Shown here piece by piece: positions 1-5,399 of a stretch of DNA of 5,822 nt. Source of the stretch: Nitrospira sp. (GTDB lineage Bacteria; Nitrospirota; Nitrospiria; Nitrospirales; Nitrospiraceae); assembly GCA_025935475.1 (NCBI GenBank), contig JAICVE010000200.1, positions 1 through 5,822 of the forward strand, read 5' to 3'. How positions within the stretch are numbered: position 1 is the stretch's first letter; each line of letters opens with the position of its first letter. Below the pieces are notes generated by a model. That model saw only the letters and a list, made by a program, of their open reading frames with translations, did no database searches and had not been told where the DNA came from. The translations under genes were made by a program, and so were the position numbers.

Positions 1-472
1 GCCCAAATTGGACAGGCCCTCCGAAGTCCTGCATGCCGTATTGCTGGCGCCCCAACAAGGCTAGACCTACCCCCACATCAATCGAAACCAAATTGTTCCA
101 GCCGGTCAAGGCGACATCCGGTTGGACAGCGGCGATGAAGCCGGTCTCCCCAGCAGCGGAGAGAGCTCCCGCGCTGGTGATCAGTCTTGTCTCAACACTC
201 CACGGACTTCGCCCCAGAGGCCATGACCAAGGAAGTCTGAGCGTGGCAGCGACGTCGACAAGATTAAAAGTTTCTGTTTGTCGCTTCCCTAAAAGAGGTT
301 CATTCAGACTGAACCCGTAGCGTGGGCCGATGTTCAAAAGAGTCACATCACCTGCGAGGCTGTGTTCCGAGATGAGGATGGATAGTCCGAGAAGGGCAAA
401 TGTGAGGGAGCAGGCCTGAATGGCGAATTGAGCCCCGTACCGGTCGTGTGTTGGGCGGGTGGTTTTCTTCAC
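1..472 (-). CDS. PagL-like lipid A deacylase / acyloxyacyl hydrolase, 5' part (runs off left edge)
   Basis: This reading frame is open from a GTG at 472 to the window edge, giving 157 residues without a stop. A TGA codon lies directly before the GTG, so no start further upstream is possible. The N-terminus is basic (MKKTTR) and is followed by a hydrophobic run at about residues 20-35. A plausible signal-peptidase site follows SLA at residue 40. The mature part begins with LLNIGPRYGFS (45-55), then shows alternating beta-barrel-like strands and ends with VGVGLALLG and a QDFGG.VQF motif at 133-156. That pattern matches the middle of the PagL family, outer-membrane enzymes that remove the 3-O-acyl chain of lipid A. 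The family's catalytic His-Ser pair would lie beyond the edge and cannot be checked. No clear Shine-Dalgarno precedes the GTG. Another outer-membrane beta-barrel protein is the main alternative. Confidence 0.66.
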   Translation of the reverse strand, partial: MKKTTRPTHDRYGAQFAIQACSLTFALLGLSILISEHSLAGDVTLLNIGPRYGFSLNEPLLGKRQTETFNLVDVAATLRLPWSWPLGRSPWSVETRLITSAGALSAAGETGFIAAVQPDVALTGWNNLVSIDVGVGLALLGRQQYGMQDFGGPVQFG

Positions 473-476
473 TCAA

Positions 477-496
477 TCGAGGTTACACGTAATCGA
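477..496. repeat. Imperfect inverted repeat next to the PagL-like start
   Basis: TCGA-gg-TTAC-ac-GTAA-TCGA forms two 8-base arms with a 2-base bulge in the left arm, ending 4 bases before the GTG start of the PagL-like gene. The hexamer AATCGA also recurs directly at 475-480 and 491-496. It could be an operator or a small hairpin around the start region, or chance. No promoter hexamers could be assigned with confidence. Confidence 0.25.
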
Positions 497-543
497 TCTG
501 ATCAAATAGGAAATTGCAGATTCGCAGATCCTTTTCTTTTCCG

Positions 544-1212
544 TTACCCGATTGAAATTAACGCCCCGTTGATTTGGCTGGCGGCCTCCGAAGCGAGGAA
601 CGTCAACGTGTGTGCGATGGAATCGGGCCGAGCCCATTTTGATGGATCGGCGGCGGGCATCGCTCGTCTATTGGCAGGCGTATCGATCGTGCTCGGCAAG
701 ACAGCATTCACTGTTACGCCTGAACCCTCCAGCTCTGACGACAGCGTGCGGATCAATCCAATCAGGCCTGCCTTCGAGACAATGTACGCTGCCGCTCCCG
801 CAAATGGTTCAAGCGCTGCTCGGGCGGCCACGTGCACAATGCGTCCCTGACCGTGTTGCAGCATGAAAGGCAACACGGCCTGTGAGAGCAGAAAGGCCGA
901 GGTCAGATTCATGGTTAACATCCGCTGCCAGAGTGAGACGTCCGTTTCGACGAGGCGACCTGTCGCGAAGCCACCGACGAGATTGATCAGCGCATCGAGC
1001 CGGCCTGAGGTTCGAACCACTTCATCCACGAGGTTCCGGACTTGTGTGTGGTCGGTGAAGTCGGCCTTGAGCGCAGTGATTCCAGGCATCTGAATAGGAG
1101 TACGATCTCCTAAGATGACCGAGGCCCCCGTGGAGACGAACGCCGGAACGACCGTCTGTCCCAGTGCGCCGGCCCCGCCGGTAATCAGGACGACTTTCCC
1201 CTTCATGTCCAT
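544..1212 (-). CDS. Short-chain dehydrogenase/reductase (SDR), atypical active site
   Basis: This 222-residue protein has the length and order of a classical SDR. The Rossmann loop is TGGAGALG (11-18). D36 at the end of the second strand usually favours NAD(H) over NADP(H). D51 sits in the ADF segment, NLVGG at 77-81 stands where NAAG is usual, N102 follows in MNLTS, and the YxxxK motif is Y143/K147. The serine expected 13 residues before the tyrosine is Ala130 (VHVAARAAL). The C-terminus stops soon after the INGALISIG strand, a little shorter than many relatives. The substrate cannot be told from sequence. The start at 1212 has AAGG five bases upstream; an in-frame ATG at 1206 is possible. 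The gene is preceded by a 213-base gap and followed after 71 bases by the PagL-like gene on the same strand. Confidence 0.9.
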   Translation of the reverse strand: MDMKGKVVLITGGAGALGQTVVPAFVSTGASVILGDRTPIQMPGITALKADFTDHTQVRNLVDEVVRTSGRLDALINLVGGFATGRLVETDVSLWQRMLTMNLTSAFLLSQAVLPFMLQHGQGRIVHVAARAALEPFAGAAAYIVSKAGLIGLIRTLSSELEGSGVTVNAVLPSTIDTPANRRAMPAADPSKWARPDSIAHTLTFLASEAASQINGALISIG

Positions 1213-1425
1213 GCTTGCCTTGATCTAGGCCGAAGCAAAGTTGTCATCGCAGTGTGAATGAAACCCTTGCGGTTACCTCGCGTCCTTCTCGTTCAGTTTT
1301 GAGGGGAAGTATATGCCGGGGGTGGAGCAAGAAATACTGTCAGAATTGACAGGCAAACCTACACAACTGCCCCCTAGACGCCACGAAATAGTTTTTATGG
1401 GAACAGCCGGGGGTAAGGGAGTGGC
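1213..1425. other. Intergenic region between the SUI1 and SDR genes
   Basis: No gene was seen here. The stretch should hold the 3' end of the yciH transcript and possibly a promoter for the SDR gene. A TATACT hexamer on the minus strand at 1313-1308 resembles a -10 box but has no convincing -35 at normal spacing. A perfect inverted repeat at 1337-1352 is listed separately. The 9-mer GCCGGGGGT occurs twice, at 1315 and 1406. Confidence 0.5.
1337..1352. promoter_or_regulatory. Perfect inverted repeat CTGTCA-N4-TGACAG, candidate operator
   Basis: The 16-base element has two perfect 6-base arms around GAAT. It lies about 125 bases upstream of the SDR start and 74 bases after the yciH stop. The symmetry and size suit a dimeric repressor or activator site, and no T-run follows, so it is unlikely to be a terminator. 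No regulator could be assigned and no regulator gene is in the window. One arm contains a TTGACA that resembles a plus-strand -35 box, but no matching -10 or plus-strand gene follows. Confidence 0.35.
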
Positions 1426-1433
1426 TCAGCCAC
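1421..1433 (-). other. Small hairpin with the yciH stop codon as its loop
   Basis: GTGGC-TGA-GCCAC on the minus strand places the stop codon of the SUI1 gene exactly in the loop of a 5-bp stem. Flanking GCCG and CGGC (minus strand, within about 30 bases) could extend the structure with a large bulge. It is not followed by a T-run, so it is a weak terminator candidate at best. Confidence 0.25.
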
Positions 1434-1815
1434 CGGCGAACACCGGACGGAAGCCTGCGTTGGTCAGGATGCGTGCGACAGTATCACGATGATCTCCTTG
1501 AATCTCGATCCGGCCTTCCTTCACGGTGCCTCCGGCGCCACATGCTTTTTGCAGTTCTTTCGCCAGCCGCTCTTTCTCTGCCTGACTAATACCAACGAAT
1601 CCTGTGACAACTGTCACCGTCTTCCCACCCCGGTGCGCGGTCGAACGAATGATGTCTACCCGTCCACGATTCCTTTTTGGTGCGGTCTTATCAGCTACAT
1701 CGACAGCAGGTGAGTTCGTTGGCATCGACGGCAGTGGGACATCTGTGAGCGCAGCGAACGGACTCTTCCATGCAAACGTCTCATCGCTCGTGGACATGTG
1801 TTTCTTTTCTTTCAT
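1426..1815 (-). CDS. yciH: Bacterial SUI1/eIF1-like translation factor (YciH family)
   Basis: The C-terminal 80 residues are a complete SUI1 domain. RVDIIRSTAHRGGKTVTVVTGF (52-73) is followed by a helix with KELQKACGAGGTVK (86-99), then IEIQGDHRDTV (103-113) and a terminal GF.PVFAGG, closely matching E. coli YciH including the final AGG. The fold is shared with eukaryotic eIF1, which acts on the small ribosomal subunit in start-codon selection; YciH is reported to act against non-canonical initiation complexes. The first ~48 residues are Pro/Ser/Ala-rich, probably disordered, and lack clear relatives. The start is uncertain: ATG at 1815 has no Shine-Dalgarno, while ATG at 1797 (MSTSDET, 123 residues) follows the purine run AAAGAAAAG. 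The latter may be the true start. The gene lies 101 bases after the Ap4A phosphorylase homologue on the same strand. Confidence 0.92.
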   Translation of the reverse strand: MKEKKHMSTSDETFAWKSPFAALTDVPLPSMPTNSPAVDVADKTAPKRNRGRVDIIRSTAHRGGKTVTVVTGFVGISQAEKERLAKELQKACGAGGTVKEGRIEIQGDHRDTVARILTNAGFRPVFAGG

Positions 1816-1916
1816 GCGCTGTGTACGCAGGGTCGGAAGGTTATCTCACACTAGGATATCGCATATGCAGTCGGGGAACCAGCCCGCCATGCGAGCGAGG
1901 CAAAAGATCCGCCTGC

Positions 1917-2804
1917 TTACGACAAAGCGTGACCTGTGACATGCTGAAGGGCGCTCATCGGACCGAATCTCCGCAGCGTAGCGAGTTGCTGTCTGTCCTT
2001 CACGAGGAACATTCCGACAAACCCCAAGGCATCGACCAAGATGTTCTGGAAGCATGCATGCGCTCGTGGCACAACCAACATCCACTTTCGAGTCATGAGA
2101 AGGTTGTATGGAGCGGTCAGCCCATGACTGCCCGAGGTGGCGTCAACGGAGAGGCCGGCCGCGTGAAGGACCTTGCGGTAGCTAGCATGCAGGGAAGCCC
2201 CACTGTCCTTTTCCGGATTGGTCCAGTCATGATCCATTGCGGCGTAGGCGTGGCGGAACGGCAGGCGAGGTACGATCATGCGGTCTGTCTGAGCGAAGCG
2301 TAAGAGTGGCTCGATGGGCAGTGGAGTGATCGTCGCGTCAAGCGGCAGCAAGTGCAGCTGTTTGTGCGGTTGGTTGGCTCCAGCCTCGTGTCCCGCGTTG
2401 TAGAAGCAGAGTGCGTCGATTTCCGTGAGGCCGATGAGGAGGGCCTCGCAGTCCTTTTGCGTGAGTTGACATCGCTGATCTTCGAACGACCTCGTCGCGA
2501 TCAGCAGATGGTGTTCTACGGCACTCGATTTGTTGATCAAGGCGATGTGGGTTGCCGAAAGTGGTGCCAGGAGGAGATCAGCATCATGCAAAAACGGATC
2601 GGGATGTGATCGAGCGGCTTTATCGAGCTCTTCTGTGCCCGAGGTTTCCAAAACACGCACTTGGAACGGGACACCGTCCTGCTCGATCACTTCTGTCGTG
2701 CTCGGCAGGAGTTCTAGAGTGCCACACCGGCGGGCATTGGCCGTCCGTTCCAATAGGATGGCTTGCAAGGTGCCGGGTGTCAGCTGTGGGTCCTGATCAG
2801 CCAT
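1917..2804 (-). CDS. ATP adenylyltransferase / Ap4A phosphorylase family protein with altered active-site motif
   Basis: Numbering is from ATG 2804, giving 295 residues. The N-terminal part (about 10-165) has GTLELLPSTTEVIEQDGV.F.VRV, LINKSSAVEHHLLIATRSFEDQ with N91-K92, and FYNAGHEAGANQPHKQLHLLPL. The C-terminal ATP_transf-like domain has YNLLMTRKWMLVVPR at 233-247. This is the two-domain layout of Ap4A phosphorylases, which phosphorolyse diadenosine tetraphosphate to ATP and ADP through a nucleotidylated histidine. The usual motif HKHLQ here reads H147-K-Q149-L-H151, so the residue aligned with the nucleophilic histidine is Gln. The frame is clean, so the gene is not decayed, but activity is uncertain. 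A TTG at 2846 would add 14 residues; neither start has a good Shine-Dalgarno. ATG was chosen because the extra residues match nothing known. The gene is divergent from the repeat protein. Confidence 0.86.
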   Translation of the reverse strand: MADQDPQLTPGTLQAILLERTANARRCGTLELLPSTTEVIEQDGVPFQVRVLETSGTEELDKAARSHPDPFLHDADLLLAPLSATHIALINKSSAVEHHLLIATRSFEDQRCQLTQKDCEALLIGLTEIDALCFYNAGHEAGANQPHKQLHLLPLDATITPLPIEPLLRFAQTDRMIVPRLPFRHAYAAMDHDWTNPEKDSGASLHASYRKVLHAAGLSVDATSGSHGLTAPYNLLMTRKWMLVVPRAHACFQNILVDALGFVGMFLVKDRQQLATLRRFGPMSALQHVTGHALS

Positions 2805-2982
2805 AAGAAGATCGTACGCGAAGGCTAAGGCGGAGGAAAGACGCAAGGCTTAAACTGGCGTACGCAAAGCCGAATTCCGCTGAGCCAGGTTGGGAGCAAT
2901 TGTCCTTACCGTGGCAGCGAGGTTCTTTTGATCTGCTATTCTTATTCGTAGGTGAGATCGTTCGAAGGGAGGGCCATTTATC

Positions 2983-3435
2983 ATGACACGGTTCATCGGG
3001 TGCATCGTGGCGTTGACGCTGCTCCATGTTGCGGAGGTACAGGCTCAGGGCTATCTCGATGGTCTTATGAATCGAGCCACCGAAAGCGCCAAGCGCAAAG
3101 CGCAGGATCGAGTCAATCAGAACATCGACCAATCCATTGACAAGGCGATCAAGAAAACCGAAGACACGGTCAAATGTGTCGCAACGGACCAAGCGTGCCT
3201 CAAACGAGCAAAAGAGGAGGGGAGACAGGTCGAGATGGTTGAAAAGCCGGCCACCAATGACACCATGAAATGTCTCCTTACAGATACCGGTTGTATGAAG
3301 CAGGCCAAGGCACAACGCAAGAAGGTCGAGATTGTCGAAGAACATCAACTAGACACGCTGCGTTGTTCAACGACTGATACCGATTGTCTCACACGAGCAA
3401 AGGCAACAGGGAAGAAGGTCGATATCATCGACTAA
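2983..3435 (+). CDS. Secreted protein with three tandem CX6C repeats, unknown function
   Basis: This 150-residue protein begins with a signal peptide: MTR, a hydrophobic stretch to about residue 17, and likely cleavage after VQA at 21. A charged, probably helical linker (23-60) is rich in Lys, Arg, Asp and Gln. Three repeats follow, starting at D61, D93 and D124. Each reads DT[VML][KR]Cx2TDx2C[LM]x[RQ]AKx4V[ED][MI][VI], so each holds one cysteine pair spaced CX6C (65/72, 97/104, 128/135). Export to the periplasm or beyond is likely, where the pairs could form disulfides or bind metal; the spacing does not match CXXC redox or CXXCH haem motifs. The start has a strong Shine-Dalgarno, AAGGGAGGG at 2965-2973. 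I do not recognise the family. The gene stands alone on its strand, convergent with the methyltransferase gene. Confidence 0.85.
   Translation: MTRFIGCIVALTLLHVAEVQAQGYLDGLMNRATESAKRKAQDRVNQNIDQSIDKAIKKTEDTVKCVATDQACLKRAKEEGRQVEMVEKPATNDTMKCLLTDTGCMKQAKAQRKKVEIVEEHQLDTLRCSTTDTDCLTRAKATGKKVDIID
3163..3432 (+). repeat. Three tandem coding repeats of about 93 bases
   Basis: The units are 3163-3258 (32 codons), 3259-3351 (31 codons) and 3352-3432 (27 codons, lacking the end of the unit). They are clear at protein level and much less similar at DNA level, so the duplication is old and held by selection on the protein. The conserved core in each is D-T-x-[KR]-C-x6-C followed by AK and a V[ED][MI][VI] strand. 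Confidence 0.8.
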
Positions 3436-3517
3436 ACGGGGCTGTGCGACTACCTTCGTGTCCTCTTCACCTCGCCAAATCCAGCATGTCCCCGGTGCTA
3501 TGTCGGACGACAGCGTA

Positions 3518-4294
3518 CTAGGCGACACCAGCGGCCACTCGGGCGCGAATCTGCAAAAAGTCTTGATGCACGGGAATTTGGTAGCCGCCTTGAGAAGAGA
3601 CGAAGTGAGCCTGGAGATAGTCTTCCACTTCCTGCCTGGTAGGTGCGTCCTTAATGTCCAACAGATTGAGCATGAATTCCGCCACGGCATAGGTCTTGGC
3701 CAGGTCGGGTGTTACCACGTTGGCGGGATCGAGTGTCGTCACGACCTCGTACCGATCCCCGTGTTTCACGCGAAAGAGATCGGCGGTTCGGCGCAGTTCG
3801 AACCGGTGTCCGAAGAAATGATGGACCATGTTCATGCATCCGCTTTCGCGGTGCTGGAGGACGACGATAGTCACGCCGGTTGGCGACATCCATGAGACGA
3901 GGCGCTCAAGATGCGCGAGCCAGTCCGCGGCCGGTATGTAATAGAGCGTATGGGAGCAGAGGACCAGATCGCCCTGCGCAGCAGGTTGGGCTGTCATGAT
4001 CGGCTGGCCGATTGCCTCGGCGACGGGAACTGCCCGTTGCAACTGCGTCAGTAAATAGACATTCGGTTCAATCGCAATAGTGCGCTCAAAGGCATCAGCG
4101 AAGGTCCGAGTGACCTCGCCATTGCCTGCGCCGGCATCGATAAAGACCTTGCGCGCCGGTAAACCGTCCACGACTTGCTGAAGCCAGCGTCTGGCATTTC
4201 GCTTTTGGTCTGTATGGTCTAGGAAGATTTGAAAGGCCTGCTTGTACGCCTCGCCTTGAGAGTCGAAAATGCGCACGCGCTCCTGGTCAATCAT
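3518..4294 (-). CDS. Class I SAM-dependent methyltransferase
   Basis: Numbering is from ATG 4294, giving 258 residues. Motif I is VFIDAGAGNGEVTR (50-63), the SAM-binding glycine loop. The acidic residue ending the second strand is E76 in IAIEPN, which normally holds the ribose hydroxyls. DLVLCSHTLYYIP (109-121) is the motif IV/post-motif region, and GVTIVVLQHR (140-149) is strand 5. The N-terminal segment Y.QAFQIFLDHTDQ resembles the lid of histamine N-methyltransferase-like enzymes, a weak hint at a small-molecule N-acceptor. The substrate is otherwise unknown. ATG 4294 is preceded by GGAG at suitable spacing. A TTG at 4327 would add 11 residues but has no Shine-Dalgarno. The gene is divergent from the coiled-coil gene with 64 bases between starts. 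Confidence 0.88.
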   Translation of the reverse strand: MIDQERVRIFDSQGEAYKQAFQIFLDHTDQKRNARRWLQQVVDGLPARKVFIDAGAGNGEVTRTFADAFERTIAIEPNVYLLTQLQRAVPVAEAIGQPIMTAQPAAQGDLVLCSHTLYYIPAADWLAHLERLVSWMSPTGVTIVVLQHRESGCMNMVHHFFGHRFELRRTADLFRVKHGDRYEVVTTLDPANVVTPDLAKTYAVAEFMLNLLDIKDAPTRQEVEDYLQAHFVSSQGGYQIPVHQDFLQIRARVAAGVA

Positions 4295-4301
4295 GCATGG
4301 A

Positions 4302-4319
4302 TCTCCATAGTGGTGGAGA
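4302..4319 (-). promoter_or_regulatory. Hairpin that would sequester the methyltransferase Shine-Dalgarno
   Basis: On the mRNA strand TCTCCA-ccacta-TGGAGA is a perfect 6-bp inverted repeat with a 6-base loop. Its 3' arm contains the GGAG that serves the ATG at 4294. A shorter alternative pairing, ATGG-agat-CCAT at 4297-4308, uses the same bases and would exclude the first. Translational control is an inference, and the transcription start is unknown. Confidence 0.4.
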
Positions 4320-4358
4320 GAAGCCAAGGGATTCTACGTTTTTAGACCGTGCGAGTAA

Positions 4359-4694
4359 ATGCCCTGCTTCTCTTCGCAGTTGACGGCCCGCATCGAAGAG
4401 CTAGACTTAAGGCTAGACACGGTGAAGATGATGAATGACGAGAATGTTCGGCTGCTGCTCGCCGCTCTGAAAGAAATTAGCGACAATCAACAACTACAGT
4501 TGGCACTTCAGCGTGAGCAATGTTCGTTGGTTCAGAGGCAAGCCGAACGTCACGAGATGATTCAAGATCGGGCCGAAAACATCCAAGCCAAGAGCGCGCA
4601 GATCATGGCAGTGGCACGCAGAACCCTCTTCGTGATTCTTCCGATCGTGACTTTGTTAATCCTCTACGTGTCCTGGCTCCTCTTCCGCTACTGA
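4359..4694 (+). CDS. Small coiled-coil protein with C-terminal membrane anchor
   Basis: The 111 residues fall into two parts. Residues 8-85 are polar and helix-forming, rich in Glu, Gln, Leu and Arg, with heptad-like leucines (ELDLRLD, LLLAALKEI, LQLALQREQ) that suggest a coiled coil. Residues 89-109 are a single hydrophobic segment (TLFVILPIVTLLILYVSWLLF) preceded by RR and ending RY, so the protein is likely tail-anchored with its coil in the cytoplasm. No enzymatic motif is visible and the family is not recognised. The single cysteines at 3 and 55 carry no pattern. ATG 4359 has only a weak GAG upstream; MM at 24-25 (4428) is a possible alternative start. It is divergent from the methyltransferase gene and followed by a candidate terminator. 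Confidence 0.72.
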   Translation: MPCFSSQLTARIEELDLRLDTVKMMNDENVRLLLAALKEISDNQQLQLALQREQCSLVQRQAERHEMIQDRAENIQAKSAQIMAVARRTLFVILPIVTLLILYVSWLLFRY

Positions 4695-4720
4695 GAACCT
4701 CGATTGGGCCTTCTCTTTTT
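4693..4720 (+). terminator. Candidate rho-independent terminator of the coiled-coil gene
   Basis: GAGAACC (4693-4699), loop TCGATT, GG, a 3-base bulge GCC, then TTCTC and a run of five T at 4716-4720. The 7-bp bulged stem overlaps the stop codon of the upstream gene. The stem is modest in strength, but the T-run directly after it supports termination. Confidence 0.42.
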
Positions 4721-4778
4721 CGTACAAATCCTCTCACGTTTTCCCTAGTTTATTGAGATGAGACCCTGAAAAGCGGCG

Positions 4779-4801
4779 GTAAAGACGTATGCGTTCTTTA
4801 C
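4779..4801 (+). promoter_or_regulatory. Hairpin in the leader of the STAS-like gene
   Basis: GTAAAGACG (4779-4787), loop TATG, CG, a one-base bulge T, TCTTTAC (4795-4801) form a 9-bp stem. It ends 45 bases before the preferred ATG at 4847. No T-run follows, so it is more likely a leader structure or protein-binding dyad than a terminator. Confidence 0.3.
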
Positions 4802-4846
4802 TTTCAAATCAAAGCCCTAAAAAATGGACAGCAAAGGATGGCAAAA

Positions 4847-5272
4847 ATGGGTGTACAGCAGGAGATCCATTTTGAATCAGGTCTTCTCACTGTCGATGCA
4901 AGGGGGGAGTTCTCGCTGGAAGAGGCGAAACTGGCCTTCCTAGAATTGCTGGCGGCTGTTGCCCAATACCACGCCGAGAAGGTACTCTTCGATGGTCGGA
5001 ACCTGAAGGGAAAACCCGAACATATCGAACGATTCTACTATGGCTATTTCGCGGCCATAGAAACTATGAAGCTGATAGCGGAATACCCAATGCGCCGTGC
5101 TCCACGGTTTGCATATCTCATCAATGCGCCCCTTCGTGACCCGCGAAGGTATGGGGAGACCGTAGCAGTGAATCTTGGGATGACTGTCAAGACCTTTGAG
5201 ACTCCAGAAGAGGCTTTGGAATGGCTTGAACACACTCCTCCCAACAAGAAGCGGGATGCAGACGACATGTGA
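4847..5272 (+). CDS. SpoIIAA/STAS-like single-domain protein
   Basis: The 141-residue protein opens with two short strands (IHFESGLLTVDARGEFS), then a helix EEAKLAFLELLAAVAQY. The signature strand VLFDGRNLKG (46-55) follows, then a long helix region with ERFYYGYFAAIETM (61-74), the strand RFAYLINAP (87-95), and the C-terminal TFETPEEALEWL (116-127). This strand-helix order and the FD.R.L.G and EAL.WL segments fit the STAS/SEC14-like (SpoIIAA-like) families, whose known members are regulatory or ligand-binding rather than catalytic. The acidic and basic tail after 130 looks disordered. AAAGGA at 4833-4838 is well spaced for ATG 4847, whereas an in-frame ATG at 4838 overlaps that site and would add three residues. 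No anti-sigma kinase or phosphatase partner lies next to it, so a partner-switch role is not supported. Confidence 0.75.
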   Translation: MGVQQEIHFESGLLTVDARGEFSLEEAKLAFLELLAAVAQYHAEKVLFDGRNLKGKPEHIERFYYGYFAAIETMKLIAEYPMRRAPRFAYLINAPLRDPRRYGETVAVNLGMTVKTFETPEEALEWLEHTPPNKKRDADDM

Positions 5273-5324
5273 ACACTTCAGCTCATTCCAGCCAACGAGG
5301 AATTATATCATTCGGCCCGCCACC

Positions 5325-5345
5325 ACCCCGCTGCCAAACCGGGGT
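5325..5345. other. Hairpin between the convergent STAS-like and molybdoenzyme genes
   Basis: ACCCCG-N9-CGGGGT is a perfect 6-bp GC-rich inverted repeat inside the 127-base gap between two convergent genes. Position fits a shared terminator, but neither strand has a T-run after it, so the role is uncertain. Confidence 0.3.
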
Positions 5346-5399
5346 CCCCCTCTCGCAGAAAAAGTTGCCCGTCCACTTGTTCTGCCTCTCCACGGTGTT

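Noticed and set aside
33..320. Plus-strand open frame of 95 codons
   Set aside because: It lies antisense to the PagL-like gene, whose frame shows a signal peptide and family motifs; this frame has no recognisable protein features.
1308..1313. TATACT on the minus strand as -10 box of the SDR promoter
   Set aside because: No acceptable -35 hexamer lies 15-19 bases upstream, so the promoter call is not supported.
1315..1414. Direct repeat GCCGGGGGT at 1315 and 1406 as possible duplication or attachment site
   Set aside because: Only nine bases, low complexity, with no mobile gene between the copies; chance is likely.
1770..2303. Plus-strand open frame of 177 codons
   Set aside because: Antisense to the yciH 5' end and the Ap4A phosphorylase gene; its composition looks like a reverse-strand shadow and no ribosome-binding site was seen.
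2937..2942. TATTCT as -10 box for the repeat protein gene
   Set aside because: The position is suitable but the bases 17 upstream do not resemble a -35 box, and no sigma-54 type site fits either.
2797..3348. Minus-strand open frame of 183 codons with hydrophobic segments
   Set aside because: It covers the repeat protein gene in reverse. The Leu/Phe-rich look comes from reading Lys/Glu codons backwards, while the plus frame has a strong Shine-Dalgarno, signal peptide and conserved repeats.
3458..3895. Plus-strand open frame of 145 codons
   Set aside because: Antisense to the methyltransferase gene, which has a clear SAM-binding motif and family layout.
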